From contig NZ_JAENHO010000005.1 of the NCBI RefSeq assembly GCF_016785085.1, positions 1-64,000 of the forward strand: a stretch of 64,000 bases of DNA. The letters are read 5' to 3'. The notes under the pieces are model-generated. The model saw only the letters and a program-made list of their open reading frames with translations, had not been told where the DNA came from and ran no database searches. Positions 33,764-42,199 of the stretch are shown here, in pieces; position 1 is the stretch's first letter; each line of letters starts with the position of its first letter. This DNA comes from Paractinoplanes lichenicola. GTDB taxonomy: Bacteria; Actinomycetota; Actinomycetes; Mycobacteriales; Micromonosporaceae. The position numbers were made by a program, and so were the translations under genes.

Positions 33764-34078
33764 ATGTACGCGATCGTCAAGACCGGCGGCAAGCAGTACA
33801 AGGTTGCCGAGGGCGACGTGATCGAGGTCGAGAAGCTCGCGGGTGTTCCCGGCGACTCGCTGACGCTCGCCGCAGTCCTCCTCGTCGACGGTGACAACCT
33901 GGTGACCGACGCGGCCAAGCTTGCCAAGGTGACGGTGTCCGGCGAGATCGCCGAGCACACCAAGGGTCCGAAGATCCGGATCCACAAGTTCAAGAACAAG
34001 ACCGGTTACCACAAGCGCCAGGGGCACCGTCAGCCGCTGACGAAGATCAAGGTCACCGGCATCAAGAGCGGGAAGTAG
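33764..34078 (+). CDS. rplU: 50S ribosomal protein L21
   Basis: This 104-residue protein has the typical L21 start MYAIVKTGGKQYKV and the C-terminal basic region YHKRQGHRQPLTKIKV. It binds 23S rRNA in the large subunit. GGGAG lies about 10 nt upstream of the ATG. It is the first gene of the classic rplU-rpmA-obg operon; rpmA starts 8 bp downstream. Confidence 0.98.
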   Translation: MYAIVKTGGKQYKVAEGDVIEVEKLAGVPGDSLTLAAVLLVDGDNLVTDAAKLAKVTVSGEIAEHTKGPKIRIHKFKNKTGYHKRQGHRQPLTKIKVTGIKSGK

Positions 34079-34086
34079 GACCACTC

Positions 34087-34344
34087 ATGGCTCACAAAAA
34101 GGGTGCATCCAGCTCCCGCAACGGTCGTGACTCCGCCGCTCAGCGGCTCGGTGTCAAGCGTTTCGGTGGCCAGCTGGTCAGCGCCGGCGAGATCCTGATC
34201 CGCCAGCGCGGCACGAAGTTCCACCCGGGCGACCTGGTCGGCCGCGGCGGCGACGACACGCTGTTCGCGCTCGCGACCGGCAATGTGCTGTTCGGCACGA
34301 AGCGCGGTCGCAAGACCGTCAGCATCGTTCCGGCTGCGGAGTAA
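34087..34344 (+). CDS. rpmA: 50S ribosomal protein L27
   Basis: This 85-residue protein has the L27 signature AHKKGASSSRNGRDS. Its N-terminus starts directly with MAHKKG, so there is no cleavable N-terminal peptide as in Firmicutes L27. L27 reaches the peptidyl-transferase centre. A strong hairpin follows before obg. Confidence 0.98.
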   Translation: MAHKKGASSSRNGRDSAAQRLGVKRFGGQLVSAGEILIRQRGTKFHPGDLVGRGGDDTLFALATGNVLFGTKRGRKTVSIVPAAE

Positions 34345-34355
34345 GTTTGCTCTGA

Positions 34356-34397
34356 GCGGGCCGCGGACCTCCGGGTCCGCGGCCCGCTTTGCTTTTT
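34356..34397 (+). terminator. Intrinsic terminator/attenuator between rpmA and obg
   Basis: A perfect 14-bp stem (GCGGGCCGCGGACC with GGTCCGCGGCCCGC), TCCG loop and trailing TTTGCTTTTT lie between rpmA and obg. It likely reduces obg transcription relative to the two ribosomal protein genes. Confidence 0.85.
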
Positions 34398-34417
34398 CTT
34401 CCTCAAGGAGTTGCGCA

Positions 34418-35914
34418 GTGACCACGTTCGTCGATCGCGTCGTGCTGCACCTGCAGGCCGGTGACGGCGGGCATGGTTGCGTCTCGGTCCGCCGCGAGAA
34501 GTTCAAGCCGCTCGGCGGTCCCGACGGCGGCAACGGCGGGCACGGCGGCGGGATCACGCTGGTGGTCGACCCGCAGATCCACACGCTGCTCGACTTCCAC
34601 TTCCACCCGCACGTCAAGGCGTCCAACGGCGGCGGCGGCGCGGGCGCCAACCGCGACGGCGCCAACGGCAAAGATCTGGTGCTCAAGGTGCCCGACGGCA
34701 CGGTCGTGCTGACCGCCGACGGCGAGGTGCTGGCCGACCTGATCGGCGCCGGCACCACGTTCGAGGTGGCCCGCGGCGGCCGGGGCGGCCGGGGCAACGC
34801 CTCGCTGGCCAACACCCGCCGCAAGGTGCCGGGCTTCGCCGAGCTGGGCGAGCCGGGCGACGGCCTCGACGCCGTGCTCGAGCTCAAGAGCGTGGCCGAC
34901 GTGGGCCTGGTCGGCTTCCCCTCGGCCGGCAAGTCGTCGCTGATCTCGGTCATCTCCGCGGCCAAGCCGAAGATCGCCGACTACCCGTTCACGACGCTGG
35001 TGCCCAACCTGGGCGTGGTGCAGGCCGGCGACGAGACCTTCACCGTGGCCGACGTGCCCGGCCTGATCCCGGGCGCGGCCACCGGCAAGGGCCTGGGCAT
35101 GCAGTTCCTGCGGCACATCGAGCGCACGTCGGTGCTGGTGCACGTGCTCGACGCCGCGGCGCCCGAGATCGAGCGCGACCCGCTGGCCGACCTCGACGCG
35201 ATCGAGGCGGAGCTCGCGGCGTACGGGGGGCTGGAGGAACGGCCCCGGCTCGTGGTGCTCAACAAGATCGACATCCCGGACGGCCGCGACCTGGCCGACA
35301 TGGTCAAGCCCGACCTCGAGGCCCGGGGCTATCGCGTCTTCGAGGTCAGCGCGGTCACCCGCGAGGGTCTCAAGGAGCTGGTCTACGCGCTGGCCGAGAC
35401 GGTCGCCCAGCACCGCCTCGAGAAGCCCGCGCCCGAGCCGAGCCGGACCATCGTGCGGCCCAAGGCGGTCGACGACTCCGGCTTCACGATCGAACAGGAC
35501 GAGGCGGGCGTCTTCGTGGTGCGCGGGGCCAAGGTCGAGCGCTGGGTCCGCCAGACGAACTTCGACAACGACGAGGCCGTGGGCTTCCTGGCCGACCGGC
35601 TCGACCGGCTCGGCGTCGAGGAGGCTTTGGGCAAGAAGGGCGCCCAGGCCGGCGACCCGGTGCGGATCGGCGAGCGCGAGTTCGACTGGCAGCCCAACGC
35701 CGGCGAGTACGTGTCGGGCCCGCGCGGCACCGACATCCGCCTCGAGGACGAGAACCACCGCGCCTCGGCCGCCGACCGGCTCGCCGCCCGCAAGGCCCGC
35801 CGGGTCCGCTCGGACGACGAATTGCTGCACATGGCGCCCGACGGCACGGTCACGACGGTGTCGAACGCGCAACGTCCCGTCCTGGTTACTGATGAGGACG
35901 ACACCGACGAATAG
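34418..35914 (+). CDS. obg: Obg-family GTPase
   Basis: This 498-residue GTPase acts in late 50S assembly and stress signalling. It has an N-terminal glycine-rich Obg fold (about 1-158), a G domain with G1 GFPSAGKS (166-173), G3 DVPGLI and G4 NKID, and a C-terminal OCT domain (about 345-420). A charged tail of about 70 residues ends the protein, as is usual in actinobacteria. GTG 34418 is preceded by AAGGAG (34405-34410). Confidence 0.97.
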   Translation: MTTFVDRVVLHLQAGDGGHGCVSVRREKFKPLGGPDGGNGGHGGGITLVVDPQIHTLLDFHFHPHVKASNGGGGAGANRDGANGKDLVLKVPDGTVVLTADGEVLADLIGAGTTFEVARGGRGGRGNASLANTRRKVPGFAELGEPGDGLDAVLELKSVADVGLVGFPSAGKSSLISVISAAKPKIADYPFTTLVPNLGVVQAGDETFTVADVPGLIPGAATGKGLGMQFLRHIERTSVLVHVLDAAAPEIERDPLADLDAIEAELAAYGGLEERPRLVVLNKIDIPDGRDLADMVKPDLEARGYRVFEVSAVTREGLKELVYALAETVAQHRLEKPAPEPSRTIVRPKAVDDSGFTIEQDEAGVFVVRGAKVERWVRQTNFDNDEAVGFLADRLDRLGVEEALGKKGAQAGDPVRIGEREFDWQPNAGEYVSGPRGTDIRLEDENHRASAADRLAARKARRVRSDDELLHMAPDGTVTTVSNAQRPVLVTDEDDTDE

Positions 35915-35958
35915 GGCGTAGGCCAGCTTCACGCAACCATCCGGAAAGGGAGGTTGCT

Positions 35959-35964
35959 TAGGGT
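35959..35964 (+). promoter_or_regulatory. -10 element, leaderless promoter of GNAT gene
   Basis: TAGGGT lies 7 nt before GTG 35972. Confidence 0.5.
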
Positions 35965-35971
35965 CACGGGC

Positions 35972-36373
35972 GTGTTGATCGAAGCCAGGCCGCCCCTGGA
36001 CCCCGAGCTGGCCGCCCTCGTCGCGGCTCAGCAGCACGAGGGTGGTTCGGCGTTCCGGCCCGACGACCGCGCCGCGTATTTCGTCGGGCTCGTCGACGGC
36101 CGCGCCGTGGCCTGCGGAGCCTGGCAGCCGCTGCCGGAATCGGACGTGGCCGAGCTCAACCGCCTCTACGTGCGCCCGTCCTTCCGGGGCCGCGGGCTGG
36201 CCCGGCAGATGATCGTGACGATCGAGGAGGAGGCGCTCGCCGCGAGCCGGCCCGTCATGCGCCTGACGGCCGCCCTGTCGCCCGCGGCGATCGCCCTGTT
36301 CCAGTCGTCCGGCTACCACCTGGTGGCCGGCCGCGACGTGCTCGAGAAGCGCCTGGTGGCGTTAGTCCAATAG
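35972..36373 (+). CDS. GNAT-family N-acetyltransferase
   Basis: This protein of about 133 residues has the acetyl-CoA loop (RPSFRGRGLARQMI, fitting Q/RxxGxG/A) after the AELNRLYV strand and the late SGYHLV segment. The substrate is unknown. GTG 35972 is chosen from the -10 element; a TTG at 35954, directly behind GGGAGG, would add six residues. The stop overlaps the convergent trpS stop region by 12 bp. Confidence 0.85.
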   Translation: MLIEARPPLDPELAALVAAQQHEGGSAFRPDDRAAYFVGLVDGRAVACGAWQPLPESDVAELNRLYVRPSFRGRGLARQMIVTIEEEALAASRPVMRLTAALSPAAIALFQSSGYHLVAGRDVLEKRLVALVQ

Positions 36374-37324
36374 GCCAATGGCGGCGCGGGTACGACGTAC
36401 GGTTTCGGTCGCCCGCGGCTGCACGGACGCCTTGCCCTTGGCGAGCACCTCGCGTACGTGGGAAGGGTCTTCGGACAGCTCGGCGTAGCGGGCCCTGATC
36501 GGCGCGAGCACCGCCTCGACGGCGTCGGTCACCTCCCGCTTGAGCGCGCCGTAGGACGTGAGCTCGCCGGGCTCGCGGCCGGAACAGGCCCGCAGGATCT
36601 CCAGCAGGTTGGTGACGCCGGGCTGGCCCTCCCGGTCGTGCCGCACAACGCCCGCGGTGTCGGTGACCGCCCGCGAGATGACCTTACGGATCGTCTCGGG
36701 CGGGTCGAGCAGCCCGATCCGGCCGGCGGGGGAGGGCGCGCTCTTGCTCATCTTGCGGGCGGGGTCGGCCAGGTCCATGATCCGCGCGGCCGACTCGGGG
36801 CGGATGCCCTCGGGCACCACGAAGGTCGCGCCGTAGCGTGCGTTGAAGCGGGTGGCGATCGTACGGGCGAGCTCGAGGTGTTGACTTTGATCCTCGCCGA
36901 CCGGGACCTGGTCGACGTCGTGGACCAGGATGTCGGCCGCCATCAGCACGGGATAGGTGAGCAGGCTCAGCCGCACGGTGCCGCCCGCCCCGGACTTCTC
37001 CTTGAACTGGATCATGCGGGCCGCCTCGCCGTAGCCGGTCACGCATTCGAGCAGGTAGTGCAGTTCGGTGTGCTCGGGCACCTGGGAGTTGGCGATGATC
37101 GCGGTGCGCTGCGGGTCGACCCCCGCGGCGAGCAGCACGGTGGCGACGGTGAGCGTGTTCGCCCGTACGGTCTCGGGATCGTGCTCCATCGTGAGCGCGT
37201 GAAGATCGGCGATCATCGCGATCGAGGGTCTGTCCTGCGCCGCCACCAGCGGACGCATGGCGCCGATCAAGTTGCCGAGGTGCAGGTTGCCGGTGGGCTG
37301 GAAGCCGGTGAGCCGACGAGTCAT
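36362..37324 (-). CDS. trpS: Tryptophanyl-tRNA synthetase
   Basis: This 320-residue class Ic synthetase charges tRNA-Trp. HIGH appears as GNLHLGN near residue 12-18, preceded by GFQPTG; KMSKS is present in ADPARKMSKSA; and VGEDQSQHLELAR lies in the Trp/AMP pocket region. Upstream lie a tandem-Trp leader peptide and GC-rich hairpins, so expression probably responds to charged tRNA-Trp. CCGGAGGA lies just before the ATG. Confidence 0.96.
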   Translation of the reverse strand: MTRRLTGFQPTGNLHLGNLIGAMRPLVAAQDRPSIAMIADLHALTMEHDPETVRANTLTVATVLLAAGVDPQRTAIIANSQVPEHTELHYLLECVTGYGEAARMIQFKEKSGAGGTVRLSLLTYPVLMAADILVHDVDQVPVGEDQSQHLELARTIATRFNARYGATFVVPEGIRPESAARIMDLADPARKMSKSAPSPAGRIGLLDPPETIRKVISRAVTDTAGVVRHDREGQPGVTNLLEILRACSGREPGELTSYGALKREVTDAVEAVLAPIRARYAELSEDPSHVREVLAKGKASVQPRATETVRRTRAAIGLLD

Positions 37325-37425
37325 GACTGTCCTCCGGGGTCAGGGACGCCCTTGCCCGGGACATGACAACGGCCGCCCGGGAGGGGCGGCCGCGAAGATG
37401 AATGCGCGTGTGGGTGAGCCGCCCG
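37325..37425 (-). promoter_or_regulatory. trpS leader region with attenuator-like hairpin
   Basis: After the leader peptide stop, the RNA contains alternative GC-rich stems. The clearest is GGCCGCCC/GGGCGGCC at 37371-37391, followed in the direction of transcription by GTTGTCATG. The tail is not U-rich, so termination by this stem is plausible but not proven; ribosome stalling could instead expose or hide the trpS ribosome-binding site. Confidence 0.6.
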
Positions 37426-37461
37426 TCAGGGCAGCCACCAAGCGAGATTCGCGATGCGCAT
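37426..37461 (-). CDS. trpS leader peptide with tandem Trp codons
   Basis: An 11-codon reading frame, MRIANLAWWLP, ends about 100 bp before trpS. Two adjacent TGG codons, normally rare, are placed near its end as in amino-acid attenuators. Its ATG is 7 nt behind a TATCGT element, so the leader is itself likely leaderless. Ribosome stalling at Trp codons when tRNA-Trp is uncharged would alter downstream folding. Actinobacterial Trp-rich leader peptides for trp genes are known. Confidence 0.85.
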   Translation of the reverse strand: MRIANLAWWLP

Positions 37462-37468
37462 GGAACCC

Positions 37469-37474
37469 ACGATA
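37469..37474 (-). promoter_or_regulatory. -10 element for the trpS leader transcript
   Basis: TATCGT on the minus strand is 7 nt before the leader peptide ATG at 37461. It lies within the short region divergent from pepN. Confidence 0.5.
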
Positions 37475-37507
37475 GCAGCGATCCGGCGCATATCGGATGA
37501 TGGTCGG

Positions 37508-40003
37508 ATGCCGAGCTTGACCCGCGCCGAGGCTACCGCCCGGGCCGCCACCGTCGCTGTCCACGAGTACGAGGTCGACCTCGACCTGACCGCCGAGGGG
37601 GACACCTTCGGCGCGCGAACGGTGGTGCGCTTCGCCGCCCGGGAGGGATCCTCGACGTTCCTCGAGTTCGAGCCCGTCTCGGTGACCAAGATGACGCTCA
37701 ACGGCTCGCCGCTGCCCGAGTCGGTGCTGACCGACGGGCGGATCGAGCTGACCGGCCTGGCCGCGGCCAACGAGCTCGCCGTCGAGGCCGTCATGCGCTA
37801 CTCGAACACCGGCGAGGGCCTGCACAAATACGCCGACCCGGCGGACGGCTCGACGTATCTCTACCAGCACATGTTCATCAACAATGCGGGCCGGATCCTG
37901 CCCGCGTTCGACCAGCCCGACCTCAAGGCGTCGTACCGGATCAGCGTCACCGCGCCGGCCGGCTGGCGGGTCGCGGCGAACGGGCCGCTGGTGTCGAGCC
38001 GGGACGGGCGCTGGGAGTTCGCGCCGACCAAGCCGATCCCGACCTATCTGTGCTCGCTCATCGCGGGGCCGTATCACGAGGTCACCGACTCGCACGACGG
38101 CATCCCGCTGGCCCTGTACGCGCGGGCCGCGCTGGCCGAGGCGCTCGAGGCCGACGCCGCCGAGATCTTCGAGATCACCAAGCAGTGCCTCGACCGCTTC
38201 CACGAGATCTTCGACATCCGCTACCCGTTCGGGCACTACCAGCAGGCGTTCGCCCCCGAGTTCAACTTCGGCGCGATGGAGTATCCGGGGCTCGTGGTGT
38301 TCCGCGACGAGTTCATCCACCGCTCGGCGGTCACCGAGGCCGAGCGCGAGCACCGGGCCAACGTGATCGCCCACGAGATGGCCCACATGTGGTTCGGCGA
38401 CCTGGTCACCATGGCCTGGTGGGACGACCTGTGGCTGAACGAGTCGTTCGCGGAATACATGGGCACCCGGATCGCGGCCGAGGCGACCCGCTTCCCGGGC
38501 ACGTGGACGACCTTCGCCATGCACCGCAAGGCGTGGGGGCTGCGGGCCGACCAGCACCCCTCGACCCACCCGGTGGCGCCGGCCGAGGTCGCCGACACCG
38601 ACCAGGCGCTGCTCAACTTCGACGGCATCTCGTACGCCAAGGGCGCTGCCGTGCTCAAACAGCTGGTGGCGTGGGTGGGCGACGAGGCGTTCCGGGCCGG
38701 GGTGAACGCGCACTTCGCGGCGCACGCGTACGGCAACGCGACGCTGGCCGACCTGCTGGGCGCGCTCTCCGAGGCGAGCGGGCGCGACCTGACCGCCTGG
38801 GCCGACGTGTGGCTGCGCCGGGCCCAGGTCAACACGCTGCGGCTGACGGTCTCGGATTCCGGGGGCGCCTACGCCTCGGTGGCGGTGCTCCAGACCGCGC
38901 CCGACGCGCACCCGACGCTGCGTCCGCACCGGCTCGGCATCGGCCTGTGGGATCGCCGCCCCGACGGCACGGTGCACCGGCGCAAGCTGGTCGAGGTCGA
39001 GGTGGCGGCCACCGGCCGTACGGAGGTGCCCGAGCTGACCGGCGAGCCGGTGGCCGACCTGCTGCTGCTCAACGACGGTGACCTCACCTACGCGAAGATC
39101 CGGCTGGACGAGAAGTCGGAGGCCGCCGTCCCCGCCCTGCTGCCGCTGCTGGGCGACTCGCTGGCCCGGGCGGTGCTCTGGGCGGCCACGCTCGACGCGG
39201 TCGTCGACGGCGAGCGCCCGGTGGCCGAGCTGGTCACGCTCGTGCTGGCCGCGCTGCCGGTGGAGTCCGAGGTCGTCATCGTCGAGGACGTGCTGCGGGC
39301 CACCCGCAGCCTGGTCGACCGCTACTCCACCCCCGAGACCCGCCCGGCCGCTCTCGAACTGGTGGCGCAGGCCGCCGACCGGCTGCTCGCCGCCTCCGAG
39401 CCGGGCGGGTCGCGCCAGCTGGCCGCCGCCCGCGGCCTGATCGGCGCCACCGTCGACGCCGCCCGCCTGCACGACTGGCTGGCCGGGCGCGACGTGCCCG
39501 AGGCGCTGGCCGTCGACGCCGACCTGCGCTGGCTGATCGTCTATCGCCTGGCGGTGCTGGGCGCGGCCGGTCCCGACGTGATCGACGCCGAGTTCGCCCG
39601 CGACCGCAGCGCGACCGGCGAGCAGTGGGCCGCCCGTTGCCGGGCCGCCCGCCCGGACGCCGAGGCCAAGGCGGCCGCGTGGGCGTCGATCATCTCGGAC
39701 GCCAAGCTGTCGAACCGGCTCGTCGAGATGACCGCCTCCGGCTTCTGGCAGGCCGAGCAGATCGACCTGGTCCGGCCGTACGTGGCCCGCTACTTCGCCG
39801 AGATGCCCGAGATGCTGCGGATCCGCAACGGCATGAGCGCCGAGCGGACGGCCGGGGCGGCCTACCCGAACGTGGTCGTCGAGCCGGAGACGCGGGAGCT
39901 GGCGGCCCGGCTGCTGGCCGACGACGACCTCGACCCGATCCTGCGGCGCGTGGTGCTCGACGCCGACGACGACCTGCGGAGGGCCCTGGCTGCGCGCTTC
40001 TGA
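37508..40003 (+). CDS. pepN: Aminopeptidase N (M1 family)
   Basis: This 831-residue zinc aminopeptidase removes N-terminal residues from peptides in the cytoplasm. The zinc site is H289-EMA-H293 with the downstream Glu in WLNESFAEYMG. The exopeptidase motif reads GAMEYPG where GAMEN is more usual. The C-terminal ERAP1-like helical domain occupies about 500-831. The start MPSLTRAEA at 37508 was chosen since earlier in-frame starts overlap the trpS leader. Confidence 0.95.
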   Translation: MPSLTRAEATARAATVAVHEYEVDLDLTAEGDTFGARTVVRFAAREGSSTFLEFEPVSVTKMTLNGSPLPESVLTDGRIELTGLAAANELAVEAVMRYSNTGEGLHKYADPADGSTYLYQHMFINNAGRILPAFDQPDLKASYRISVTAPAGWRVAANGPLVSSRDGRWEFAPTKPIPTYLCSLIAGPYHEVTDSHDGIPLALYARAALAEALEADAAEIFEITKQCLDRFHEIFDIRYPFGHYQQAFAPEFNFGAMEYPGLVVFRDEFIHRSAVTEAEREHRANVIAHEMAHMWFGDLVTMAWWDDLWLNESFAEYMGTRIAAEATRFPGTWTTFAMHRKAWGLRADQHPSTHPVAPAEVADTDQALLNFDGISYAKGAAVLKQLVAWVGDEAFRAGVNAHFAAHAYGNATLADLLGALSEASGRDLTAWADVWLRRAQVNTLRLTVSDSGGAYASVAVLQTAPDAHPTLRPHRLGIGLWDRRPDGTVHRRKLVEVEVAATGRTEVPELTGEPVADLLLLNDGDLTYAKIRLDEKSEAAVPALLPLLGDSLARAVLWAATLDAVVDGERPVAELVTLVLAALPVESEVVIVEDVLRATRSLVDRYSTPETRPAALELVAQAADRLLAASEPGGSRQLAAARGLIGATVDAARLHDWLAGRDVPEALAVDADLRWLIVYRLAVLGAAGPDVIDAEFARDRSATGEQWAARCRAARPDAEAKAAAWASIISDAKLSNRLVEMTASGFWQAEQIDLVRPYVARYFAEMPEMLRIRNGMSAERTAGAAYPNVVVEPETRELAARLLADDDLDPILRRVVLDADDDLRRALAARF

Positions 40004-40026
40004 CCTTTGGTCCGGGTTTCCCCCGT

Positions 40027-40032
40027 TAGGGT
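40027..40032 (+). promoter_or_regulatory. -10 element, leaderless promoter of the hybrid kinase
   Basis: TAGGGT lies 5 nt before GTG 40038. Confidence 0.45.
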
Positions 40033-40037
40033 GGGGC

Positions 40038-41150
40038 GTGGAGCAGACCGAGGATGTGCGCAACCAGCGGCTGGAGAGCCTGGGGCAGCTGGCCGGCGGG
40101 GTCGCGCACGACTTCAACAACATCCTCGGCGTGATCGTCAACTACGCGAGCTTCGTCGTCGAGGAGGCGGAGTCCGAGCGGCCCGACGTGCAGATGATCG
40201 CGGCCGACGCCCGGCAGGTCATCCGGGCCGGCGAGCGGGCCACCCACCTCACGCACCAGCTGCTCGCGTTCGCCCGGCGCGAGGTCGTGCGGCCCGAGCG
40301 GCTCGACCTCAACGAGTTCGTGGCCGGGCTCGAGGAGACGCTGCGCCGCACGATCGGGGAGCGCGTGGCCTTGATCGTCCGGCCCGGCGCGGGCCTGCCG
40401 CCGGTGCACTGCGACCCCGCCCAGATCGAGCAGCTGCTGGTCAACCTCGCGCACAACGCCCGCGACGCGATGCCCGCGGGCGGCAATCTGGTGATCGACA
40501 CCGGCTGCGACGACGGCCGGGTGCGGCTGCGGGTCAGCGACTCGGGCCGGGGGATGAGCGCCGACGTCGCCGACCGGGCGTTCGAGCCGTTCTTCACCAC
40601 CAAGCCCAGCGGCGAGGCGACCGGGCTGGGCCTGGCCATGGTCTACGGCATCGTCACCCAGGCCGGGGGCGAGGTCGGCATCTCGTCGTCGCCGGGGCTG
40701 GGCACCACCGTCACCGTGCTGCTGCCGCCGGCTTTGGGGGATTCCGCCCGCGTCGTCGCAGACCCGATCATCACCGACGGGCGCGGCGAGACGCTGCTGG
40801 TCGTCGACGACGAGGCGGGCCTGCGCGACGTGGCCGGGCGGATCCTCTCCGGCGCCGGCTACCGCGTGATCGCGGCCGAGGGCGGCACTGAGGCGCTGGC
40901 GCTGGCGGCCCGGCACGAGGGCTCGATCGACCTGCTGCTCAGCGACGTGGTGATGCCCGGAATGCTGGGCAAGGACCTGGCCGAGCGGCTGGTGATCGCC
41001 CGGCCGGACACACGGGTGCTCTACATGTCCGGTTACGCCCAGCCTGTCCTGCACTCCGAGGGCACGCTCGAGCCGGGGGTGGCGCTGCTCGAGAAGCCGT
41101 TCACCGCGGATGATCTGCTCACAGCCGTCCGTAAACGCCTCGACGGTTGA
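40038..41150 (+). CDS. Hybrid histidine kinase without sensor domain
   Basis: This 370-residue protein begins directly with a HisKA helix carrying the phospho-acceptor His in GGVAHDFNNILG (about residue 20). A HATPase_c domain (about 125-232; NLAHNARDAM, SDSGRGM, GLGLAMVYGI) and a receiver domain (about 250-370; phospho-Asp in LLLSDVVMPG, Lys in LLEKPF) follow. No transmembrane, PAS or GAF sensor is present, so it is cytoplasmic and likely takes its signal from a partner. No response regulator with DNA-binding domain is adjacent. Confidence 0.92.
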   Translation: MEQTEDVRNQRLESLGQLAGGVAHDFNNILGVIVNYASFVVEEAESERPDVQMIAADARQVIRAGERATHLTHQLLAFARREVVRPERLDLNEFVAGLEETLRRTIGERVALIVRPGAGLPPVHCDPAQIEQLLVNLAHNARDAMPAGGNLVIDTGCDDGRVRLRVSDSGRGMSADVADRAFEPFFTTKPSGEATGLGLAMVYGIVTQAGGEVGISSSPGLGTTVTVLLPPALGDSARVVADPIITDGRGETLLVVDDEAGLRDVAGRILSGAGYRVIAAEGGTEALALAARHEGSIDLLLSDVVMPGMLGKDLAERLVIARPDTRVLYMSGYAQPVLHSEGTLEPGVALLEKPFTADDLLTAVRKRLDG

Positions 41151-41152
41151 TC

Positions 41153-41158
41153 TATATT
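41153..41158 (+). promoter_or_regulatory. -10 element, leaderless promoter of nadD
   Basis: TATATT, unusually AT-rich for this genome, lies 6 nt before GTG 41165. Confidence 0.6.
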
Positions 41159-41164
41159 CGTCTC

Positions 41165-41770
41165 GTGCCACAACGCCGGATCGGGATCATGGGTGGGACG
41201 TTCGACCCCATCCACCACGGTCACCTCGTCGCCGCGAGCGAGGTGCAGGCCCGCTTCGACCTCGACGAGGTCGTCTTCGTGCCCACCGGCTCCCCGTACG
41301 AGAAGGGCCGGGTCTCGCCGGCCGAGGACCGCTATCTGATGACGGTCATCGCCACCGCGTCGAACCCGCGCTTCCACGTCAGCCGGGCCGACATCGACCG
41401 CGACGGTCCCACCTACACCATCGACACCCTGCGCGACATGCGGGCGGTCTACGGCGCCGACGCGTCGCTGTTCTTCATCACCGGCGCGGACGCGCTCAAC
41501 CGCATCCTGGGCTGGAAGGACGCGCTCGAGATGTTCGCCGCCGCGCACTTCGTCGGGGTGACCCGCCCGGGGTTCGAGCTCACCGACGATCACCTCCCGG
41601 AGGACAGCGTCACCCTGATCGAGGTGCCGGCCATGGCCATTTCGTCTACGGCCTGCCGCGAGCGCGTGGCCAAGGGCGAACCGGTGTGGTATCTGGTGCC
41701 CGACGGTGTCGTGCAATACATCAACAAGCGGGGCCTCTATCGGGGCTCGGGGAATGTCACACCGGTGTGA
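41165..41770 (+). CDS. nadD: Nicotinate-nucleotide adenylyltransferase
   Basis: This 201-residue enzyme converts nicotinate mononucleotide and ATP to deamido-NAD. It has the nucleotidyltransferase motif GGTFDPIHHGHL near its start and the later ISSTACRERVAKG (ISSTxxR) motif. It heads the common nadD-rsfS-phosphatase cluster. The start follows the -10 element directly. Confidence 0.96.
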   Translation: MPQRRIGIMGGTFDPIHHGHLVAASEVQARFDLDEVVFVPTGSPYEKGRVSPAEDRYLMTVIATASNPRFHVSRADIDRDGPTYTIDTLRDMRAVYGADASLFFITGADALNRILGWKDALEMFAAAHFVGVTRPGFELTDDHLPEDSVTLIEVPAMAISSTACRERVAKGEPVWYLVPDGVVQYINKRGLYRGSGNVTPV

Positions 41771-41809
41771 GAGGCTTGAAGGACCAGAAACCCTACCGAG
41801 GGGACACTC

Positions 41810-42199
41810 TTGCCCGTCAGCGAACGCGCTCTTGAACTGGCGATGACGGCCGCACAGGCCGCCGCCGACAAGAAGGCGCAAGACATCGTCGTGATCGATG
41901 TCGGCGACCAGCTCTACATCACCGACGCGTTCGTGATCGCCTCGGCGTCCAACGAGCGCCAGGTCATCGCGATCGTCGACGCCATCGAGGAAGCCCTGCT
42001 CAACCTGCCCGAGAAGGCCAAGCCCGTGCGTCGTGAGGGCGAGCGCCAGGGCCGGTGGGTGCTGCTCGACTACGTCGACATCGTCGTCCACATCCAGCAC
42101 GTCGAGGAGCGCGAGTTCTACGCCCTCGACAAGCTCTGGAAGGACTGCCCCACGGTCCCGTTCGTCGACCGCGACATGGTCGAGGCCGACGCGTCGTGA
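41810..42199 (+). CDS. rsfS: Ribosomal silencing factor RsfS
   Basis: This 129-residue DUF143 protein binds L14 and blocks subunit joining when nutrients are scarce. It contains the family blocks DIVVIDVGDQLYITDAFVIASA and WVLLDYVDIVVHIQHVEEREFYALDKLW. The start is TTG with GAGGGG upstream. The stop overlaps the next gene's GTG (GTGA). Confidence 0.96.
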   Translation: MPVSERALELAMTAAQAAADKKAQDIVVIDVGDQLYITDAFVIASASNERQVIAIVDAIEEALLNLPEKAKPVRREGERQGRWVLLDYVDIVVHIQHVEEREFYALDKLWKDCPTVPFVDRDMVEADAS

